Positions 58,643-64,000 of a stretch of DNA of 64,000 nt are shown here, in pieces; the first letter of the stretch is position 1, and each line of letters opens with the position of its first letter. The position numbers were made by a program, and so were the translations under genes. The DNA comes from Lotus japonicus (Eukaryota; Streptophyta; Magnoliopsida; Fabales; Fabaceae): assembly GCF_012489685.1 (NCBI RefSeq), contig NC_080043.1:37587127-37651126 (forward strand), read 5' to 3'. The notes beneath the pieces were generated by a model. It worked only from the letters and a program-made list of their open reading frames with translations. It was not told the origin of the DNA and ran no database searches.

Positions 58643-59179
58643 CTAGTAAGAACATCCTCCTCCACCACCCGAACCAGGGGGATCCACACGGTAGCCGCGC
58701 GGTGGAGTAAAAGGAAAACGACGTGAGGCAGATGGAACAACAGACTCCCTCTTCGGCTGCACGAGCCTCGAGGACGACGCCACGTCGGTAGGATCAATGG
58801 CAGTAGCAGGAGGTGGCGCAACAGGTGTAGCAACATCAGCCTCGATCTCAGCTGGGTCCTCGTCATCGGAAGAAGATGAAGTCGGAGGTGGTGCAGGTGG
58901 TCCTCGACCAGTACCTGGTCCACAGCGAACTGAAGGCGGCAAGTCAAAGCTAAGCTCCATTCGTCGTAGCACTCCTCTCGTCAAACGTCCACGCTCGTCT
59001 GTCCGGTCCTCCATGACCCTTCCCCGGTACGTCGCTCGGTGACCCGCAACATCGATCACCCAAGCGGTGGGGGCATGACGGTCCACCAACTCATACCTGA
59101 TCCCCCCCGAGGGAGAGACCATCGAAAACCAGTCCGCCATCGACATCTGGCAGCAGGCCGACCGCCCAAACACAAACAT
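58643..59179 (-). pseudogene. LTR-encoded ORF of B4 (unknown protein)
   Basis: 178-codon frame on the sense strand of solo LTR B4, not part of gag-pol. The N-terminal half holds MADWF and TAWVIDVAGHRATYRGRV, then DERG and a PP. The second half is Pro/Ser/Thr and acidic (SSSSDDEDPAEIEADV). A frameshift near 58690 separates a further Asp/Ser-rich tail (VDSDSDSDNSGDSYSP, to 58510) that would end about 15 codons beyond the B5 insertion. The core aligns with the E0 ORF at the same relative place. No known domain recognised and no catalytic motif seen. Hairpins at 59598-59671 lie about 420 bp upstream in sense. Possible starts are the Met at 59179 or internal Mets. Confidence 0.55.
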
Positions 59180-59265
59180 GAAACCAAAGCCAAGGCGCTA
59201 GGGTCAACTCACGGAATAAAGTAATTATACACTCAACATGTGATAAGGGGTATAGATATATATGT

Positions 59266-59305
<40 letters not shown>

Positions 59306-59597
59306 TCCTAGCATGTTATTGGCTCTAACAATGCTTCAATAAATTAAATAGCATACAATTCCAGTAAGGGTGAATGTATGCGTGAAATGCAATCAATAAG
59401 ATCCGGATAGTTCAAGTGGGATGGGCACCATCGAGTCAGTCCTAACACCGGCCTAGTGTTTAACCATTTCTGCTCGGGTGTCACTTACAAACCCATGCAT
59501 AGTCGGATCAGCCCCAACCATCAATGGTCGTGCCACTCTGCCCACTATGCCGAAGATACACCCAGGTGTTCTTCGATGAAGGCAATCCCCAACCTTC

Positions 59598-59671
59598 GTG
59601 AAGCATTCCCGTTCTTCACTAGTGAAGCATTCCCGTTCTTCACTATTGGTGAAGCATTCACGTTCTTCACC
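59598..59671 (-). repeat. Hairpin array in B4
   Basis: Three units with loop CATTCCCGTT (third CATTCACGTT) and different matching arms: GTGAAG/CTTCAC, AGTGAAG/CTTCACT and GGTGAAG/CTTCACC. Confidence 0.8.
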
Positions 59672-61947
59672 GAATGATGCATGATGCAATATGGTTAGCT
59701 AAACATCGAATCGTCCTCCCAACGCAAGTGTTTAGCTCAAAACCCAATCTCGAAACCCAAGAGTTTAGTGTCGGTCAATACAACACAACTCCAACAACAA
59801 GAGTACTAAGGTACTCGGTGACTTTCAATCATCACCGTGGCTCACCCCCCCCCCCCCTGGTGTCCAGCAATTCTCCAAAACCCGCAACAAAAGTCGACTT
59901 TTCCCCGTCTTTCGCAATTATTTTCCCCTTTAGATTCCCTATGGTTTATTCGTTAATAAAAATGTTTCGAATTGAATTAGTCAAGTTATGAGTTTATTTC
60001 TCGAAGTCTAAGTTTCCCAAAGTCTCTAGTTTTCAAAATTTTATTCATTCTAAGTTTTCCAAAAGCCTACCAAAAGCAGTTCTCGGGGAATGTCTAAGTA
60101 AACAACAAATGGCTAAGTCTGAAACCCCACGTTTGAACTTGCCTAGGGTTGTTTCCCCAACCCAAAACATCAACTATAACCAGTTCAATGATTCCCCACT
60201 CCGAAGTCGCGTCAAAACGCACAATTCAATAACATCTCAATATCATAAGTTATGGAAAACATCATAAAATTAATTCATCATCATAATCAATATCAAAGTA
60301 AAGCATAAGTCGAATTTATCGACGCCTATCATGCAATCTTAGCTAAAAGGTAAGTTGCCCTAACCTCGAGCTGCTCCAGCCTCGTGGTCTAAATTTCCTT
60401 CACACGATTGCTCTGAGAAACCCAAAGTTCCCTCAACTGAACCTCAGAGAAAACAAAGCAGAAATCCAAAAAAAATCCATTAACTCGATCACAATACAAC
60501 TCATTAATGATAGACAAAGCATTAAAGCTTCATAATACAACAATCGAGTACGAAAAGACAAGTTTTCGAAAACGAAAAACTCCCTTCCCTTGACCAAGCT
60601 CTCGGCCATAAAGAGAAAAGAGCTCCGGCTCTTTTTCTTTGATCTAATCTGTTTACAAGGTAGTTTTAGGGTAAAACTAAGGCAAAGAAACTGTCGGAAA
60701 AAATTTTCGGACGATCGGATCGAAATACGACTATTCAGGGGCGTTTTGGTCCAAAATAAAAGCTCAAAACCTCAAAGTTAAAACTTCGGAAAACAAATTT
60801 GACAGCGATGTTCCTAACGACATTTGTAACAACTAATCCTAAAGGCACGAAGTCGGATTGCGACTTTTCGACATTAAAGTTTCGAAATGTGCGCAAAAAG
60901 GGTTTTGAATCAGTTTTTCAGATCCTTGACAACTCGATCAAAATCGGCGAATACCGGCGAGTGTTCTAGGCTCTTGGGCATGTACAGAAGATATCCCAAG
61001 CGAAAAATCAAGAAAAACGGATAGTTTTACGAAAAGCTCGAAACTTTGAGCACAAAAACGACTAAAGAAAAGCAGTAGAAACGATGATCAGAGGTAAGAA
61101 TCAAGCTAGTTACCTCGATACCTTGAAGTAGGAACGAACTGCGCGAAGATCGGTTATGTTTCGGTGAAAAATCTTTCTCTCCTCTTCTCCCCTTGAACTC
61201 ACGGCTCCTTTGGTGGTTTTGGGAGATATTTTTGAATTTTTCAACTATTTATAGGAAGGTGAAATCGCGGGAAAAATGAAAATTTCGCGATTCCGATTTT
61301 TGTAGCATGTTCACCGATGAATTCTAAGAGAGATTCTGGCGACAGAATTCCAGAACTCCAAACAAATCTCTGACATTTGGGAAAAAACGATATCTAAGAT
61401 CCCAAAAGCGGTGTAAGTTAATCTATCCCGAAAAACTACTTTTTGCTGTGATGGTCAGACGACAAAACTTTGTTCTGAAGAAAGATTGGAAATGTCGAAA
61501 CAAATCTGGCAGCATGGACGGAAACTTCGTTAAAAGCTCCGAATAGAAAAAGTCTTCATTCACTGATTGAATTTAGGGTTTTGAAGCAAAGAAATAAGCG
61601 TCGTCGGACTTCCGAGAAGTGAATACTATCGTGCGTACAGTCCAGGGTTCCGAAATGAAACACTGGTCGAAGGAAAAATAAAGAGAACTTTTTACTTTCC
61701 CAAGGATTTGAAATCTCACTTAAACGTTGCTTTAAAAGCAAAATTAGCCTATTCTGGACACTCTCGCCATAAGGCAGGTGTGCAGAGGACTCGCACTAAC
61801 TCCTAAAACAACTATGAAACATTCCTCAAGCAATTCCTGAACCTTCTTCTTCATTAAACTTTTTCGAACAACGAACTCATGTCACGCTTACACTGATCCT
61901 ACGCGTGAGTCGGAAATTAAACTTGATCTGAAAATGCAGGTCTTATA

Positions 61948-62183
61948 GTTTTCTTCACGGTGAACCTGCTCGCATCGCGACCTGCATCTCACGCGACGCG
62001 GAGGTGAACAGAACCTCCGCGTCGCTGCGCCTGATCTTCGTCGCGTCGTCGACGACGTGTCTCCATTGCTCAAAAAATCTAGAAATCGAAGATAATCACA
62101 CAGAAAATCGAACTTCTCGGGATCAAATCGCAATCCACGTAGTCGGGGATTGAAATCTACCGTTCCCCACAGACGACGCCAAA
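61948..62183 (-). other. A2 gag leader remainder and primer binding site
   Basis: The 5' end of A2 after B4. The PBS at 62164-62181 (sense TGGCGTCGTCTGTGGGGA) differs at one base from A1. The leader is GC-rich near 61970-62060. Confidence 0.7.
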
Positions 62184-62503
62184 TGTTCTATCCATGGACA
62201 TTGAGATGAGGTATAGTACCTAGGGTGTATGGAACGTAATGTGAGATTCCTAGAGAGAATAAGAGCGTAACCGCTTTAGAGAGAGAAAGTAACTGAATTT
62301 CAATCTTATTATCTCTCAAATGAGCTAAGATTCCTTTACAATTGGTATTCATCCCCTATTTATAGATGTGGAGTTGGGTTTGGCGCCTTTAACCCTTCCT
62401 AATGGGCCGATTGGGCCTCTGGGTTGAGGCGCAAGTCCTTGGTCCGCTCATCACCCTGAGCTGGCGCTCTTGGGCGAGGGACCCTTGGGTCTCGCCCAGT
62501 CCA
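62184..62503 (-). repeat. A2 5' LTR
   Basis: 320 bp A-family LTR, followed by TTCGC (62504-62508). Confidence 0.9.
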
Positions 62504-62508
62504 TTCGC

Positions 62509-62955
62509 CGAGTTTATGTCGGCGATGTCAAGCTCACAGGAAAGGACAAGCATGGGAACATTGTGGAGATTCAGCGGATAACAGGAAAAATCATCATGCC
62601 TTATCCACCACCAAGGTTTTACTACCCAGAGGACGTAGGTTCACAAGTCGCTTCAGTGGAGACAGATCCTTCTGAGGAAGTACCTGTTGAAGTCCAAGCA
62701 CCAGTGGAACAAATTGTGATTCCAGCTCAGGAGCCAGTTGAAGAACCCAAACTTGATGAACATATGGAGTTGGCTAATCGTGTTCCTGTAGCACCGGATT
62801 GGTGGTGCGATGAGAATGCTTGTTGCAGTCTTGGTTCTTTTGATCTTCCACTAGAGTCTCTGCCAGTAGCTGAGCCACCTTTGAAGAAGCGCAGCTGCAA
62901 CCAAGATTCAGTTGGGGTTGAGCTTTTTAAGATCTCCAGTGACGATGAAGACTAA
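62509..62955 (+). CDS. LTR-encoded ORF of E0, main part (unknown protein)
   Basis: Codons 21-168 of the ORF starting at 34604; the frame is exactly preserved across the A2 insertion. It begins with RVYVGDV and continues DKHGN and PYPPPRF, which line up in spacing with RATYRGRV, DERG and DLPP of the B4 LTR ORF. The middle is Glu/Val/Pro-rich, then a Trp/Cys patch (WWCDENACCS), a KKR cluster and an acidic end (SSDDED). It lies wholly inside a solo LTR, in the 3' third, as in B4. No stop or frameshift despite the two A insertions into E0. As it stands it is split by 27.8 kb and so not expressible. No known domain recognised. Confidence 0.6.
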   Translation, partial: RVYVGDVKLTGKDKHGNIVEIQRITGKIIMPYPPPRFYYPEDVGSQVASVETDPSEEVPVEVQAPVEQIVIPAQEPVEEPKLDEHMELANRVPVAPDWWCDENACCSLGSFDLPLESLPVAEPPLKKRSCNQDSVGVELFKISSDDED

Positions 62956-63334
62956 GTTGGAGGGTAGTTTACTTTGGAAACCCGAGAGCGAAGACATCGA
63001 ACTTTGATTACTCTATATTTTTGTTGAACTTTTATCAAGGTTTAATTATTTCTTTCAGTTGTAATTTAGTTGACGGTTTCCATACTTGGTTTTTACACAC
63101 ATGGGTGTTGCCATAGTACTTTTATTTTTAATTACAGGTTTCATTTCATTTATTTCGTTAATTCGTATTTATTCGCGCGGTTTGATCTTAAATGATTTAC
63201 GAATGAAGTTAAGGGTTTTTGGTAAAATGAGTCTTTGTCACTAATTAATGGATTATAATTAAACCGACGAAAATTCTTTCGAAAACTCATGATGATTTGT
63301 TACTAAGTGACACTCGAGAAATCGAGGCATTACA
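62509..63334 (+). repeat. E0 solo LTR, piece 3 (3' end)
   Basis: Last 826 bp of E0: the remainder of the LTR ORF (to 62955), then about 380 bp of AT-rich sequence and the terminal GAGGCATTACA. Nothing else is seen. Confidence 0.8.
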
Positions 63335-64000
63335 TTGGAGACTCTTGCTGATGTTGCTACTGCACAGGATGTCGCACCAAATGTTGAATCATAGTAGGAT
63401 CGTGATCCTGATTCTAATTCTGAAAAGAACTCTCATGAGTCTGATGCAGAGGAGGGCGATGATTATGATGTTGCAAGCCATGATTCTTCAAGTGAGAAGA
63501 CTCCCTCTATTGAGATCCCCCCTGAGAAATCTCTTGAAACCTTATCCAGAAAGGGTAATGAACCAGTGTTGATTGCCTCTGAAGAAGAGGAATCTGATGA
63601 TAAAGAACTAATCAAGAAACTTGCAAGAAAAAATGCTACTGCTTCTGCAAGCAAGAATACTACAAATAAGAAGAAAAAAGGTTATGGTGCTCAGACCCCC
63701 AAGACTCGAAAAGCATCTCAGGTCCCAGTTCCTGAGAAGAAGAAAAAGAAAGAAAAGAAAGAGGAGAAGGTTGCTGCCTCTACTGGAAGGAAGAGGAAAC
63801 ATGTTTCTGACACTAACTCTAAACCAGATGTCGAGCAAGTTGTCCCAGACATCTCTACCAGTTCAAAGAAGAGAGTCAAGGGGAAGATGATTCCTTTGAA
63901 TGTTCCAGATGCACCCATGAATAATGTGTCTTTCCACTCTGCTGAGTTTGCTCAGAGATGGAAATTTGTTTTTCAGAGGAGAGTTGTTGTTGAAAGAGAA
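63335..64000 (+). mobile_element. S1 Sirevirus, right part (continues beyond window)
   Basis: S1 resumes after the second TTGGA copy. Only envelope-like sequence is present; the end of the ORF, PPT and 3' LTR lie outside the window. Confidence 0.85.
63340..64000 (+). pseudogene. S1 envelope-like ORF, continuation
   Basis: Same frame as 4520-4851. Two adjacent stops (63392-63397) are followed by 201 open codons to the window end. Composition is acidic/Ser-rich, then Lys-rich (EKKKKKEKKEEK). The last part matches the conserved block of the S2 ORF (NVPDAPMNNVSFHS, WKFVFQRRVVVERE against WKYVYQRRVAKERE), which identifies it. It lacks its start, which is 58.5 kb away. Confidence 0.85.

Larger units (their letters stand above)
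54322..61947 (-). mobile_element. B4: B-family solo LTR (split by B5)
   Basis: Starts TGTAACACCC at 54322 and ends GTCTTATA at 61947 (CA changed to TA). Flanks GGTTT and GTTTT differ at one base. Without B5 it is about 3.94 kb, longer than the B array LTRs because it keeps about 430 bp (58503-58930) that they have lost, including the C-terminal part of the LTR ORF. No internal region is present. It also contains a (TA)n tract near 59262-59295 and three hairpins at 59598-59671. Confidence 0.8.
34664..62503 (-). mobile_element. A2: second A-family Ty3/gypsy element, carrying five further insertions
   Basis: Flanked by TTCGC (34659-34663 and 62504-62508). The 320 bp LTRs (34664-34983 and 62184-62503) differ at about 22 sites by eye, so it is older than A1. 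Same plan as A1: PBS, gag, protease, antisense ORF, no RT or integrase. Its own sequence is 34664-35230, 37290-38317, 39748-40145, 49219-54321 and 61948-62503. The rest is F, G, S2, B4 and B5. The stretch 34984-35230 next to the 3' LTR is non-coding. Confidence 0.85.
4852..63334 (+). mobile_element. E0: 3.0 kb solo LTR (three pieces), host of all other insertions
   Basis: The outer boundaries are TG (TGTAAGACCC at 4852) and CA (CGAGGCATTACA ending 63334), with a perfect 5 bp target duplication TTGGA. Removing A1 and A2 leaves about 3003 bp: 4852-5402, 33038-34663 and 62509-63334. No PBS, PPT, gag or pol is present, so it reads as a solo LTR. Its last bases (TTACTAAGTGACACTC...ATTACA) resemble the end of the B-family LTR read in sense (TTACTAAAGTGACACC...GTTACA), so E0 and B are related Ty3/gypsy LTRs. 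It carries a hairpin array and an intact ORF, described separately. Confidence 0.85.

Noticed and set aside
62470..62955. Host gene or the end of a gag-pol polyprotein
   Set aside because: The frame joins exactly to 34604-34663 across the A2 insertion and the whole lies between the ends of solo LTR E0. No integrase or chromodomain blocks precede it.
1..64000. A host gene between the elements
   Set aside because: Every base is assigned to an element or its interrupted target, with boundaries fixed by target duplications. No room remains for a host gene.

Overview
The whole 64 kb window is plant repetitive DNA. I see no host gene, tRNA, rRNA, CRISPR array or prokaryotic feature. Everything belongs to LTR retrotransposons inserted into one another, as in flowering-plant heterochromatin. 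The Sirevirus-type Ty1/copia elements with an envelope-like ORF suggest a flowering plant, probably a eudicot. The species cannot be read from the sequence. A run of 100 Ns shows this is an assembled scaffold.

Layout, outermost first. (0) S1, a decayed Sirevirus on the + strand, occupies 1-4851 and resumes at 63335-64000. (1) Its envelope-like ORF is split by E0 (4852-63334, target duplication TTGGA), a 3.0 kb solo LTR now in three pieces (4852-5402, 33038-34663, 62509-63334). (2) E0 was hit twice by the same Ty3/gypsy family: A1 (5403-33032, TSD TTACT) and A2 (34664-62503, TSD TTCGC). Both lie on the - strand, have 320 bp LTRs, encode gag and protease but no reverse transcriptase or integrase, and carry an extra antisense ORF. 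(3) A1 contains the B array (6862-27634, TSD TATGG): three ~3.6 kb LTRs alternating with two near-identical 4.4 kb internal regions, with a scaffold gap in the middle LTR. (4) A2 contains solo LTR F (35231-37289, CTTGT), solo LTR G (38318-39747, GATCT), a second Sirevirus S2 (40146-49218, GGAAT) and a B-family solo LTR B4 (54322-61947). B4 is itself split by an opposite-strand solo LTR B5 (54813-58497, CTCGT).

LTR pairs counted by eye give an age order that fits the nesting: A2 (about 7% different) is older than A1 (about 4%), then S2 (about 1.4%), then B (almost identical). In five cases that I checked base by base (E0 in S1, A2 in E0, B in A1, G in A2, S2 in A2), removing the insert plus one target-duplication copy brings the interrupted reading frame back into phase.

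The most unusual content is inside the long LTRs of the B/E0 group. Each carries (i) an array of short hairpins, with constant loops and stems that change on both sides together in B, and UUCG-type tetraloops in B5, and (ii) a few hundred bases downstream on the sense strand, an ORF or its remnant. The ORF proteins of B4 and E0 share a spaced motif (AWxxDxxGxRxxYxGxV, then DxxG, then PP). After virtual removal of A2 the E0 ORF is intact at 168 codons. I do not recognise this protein family.
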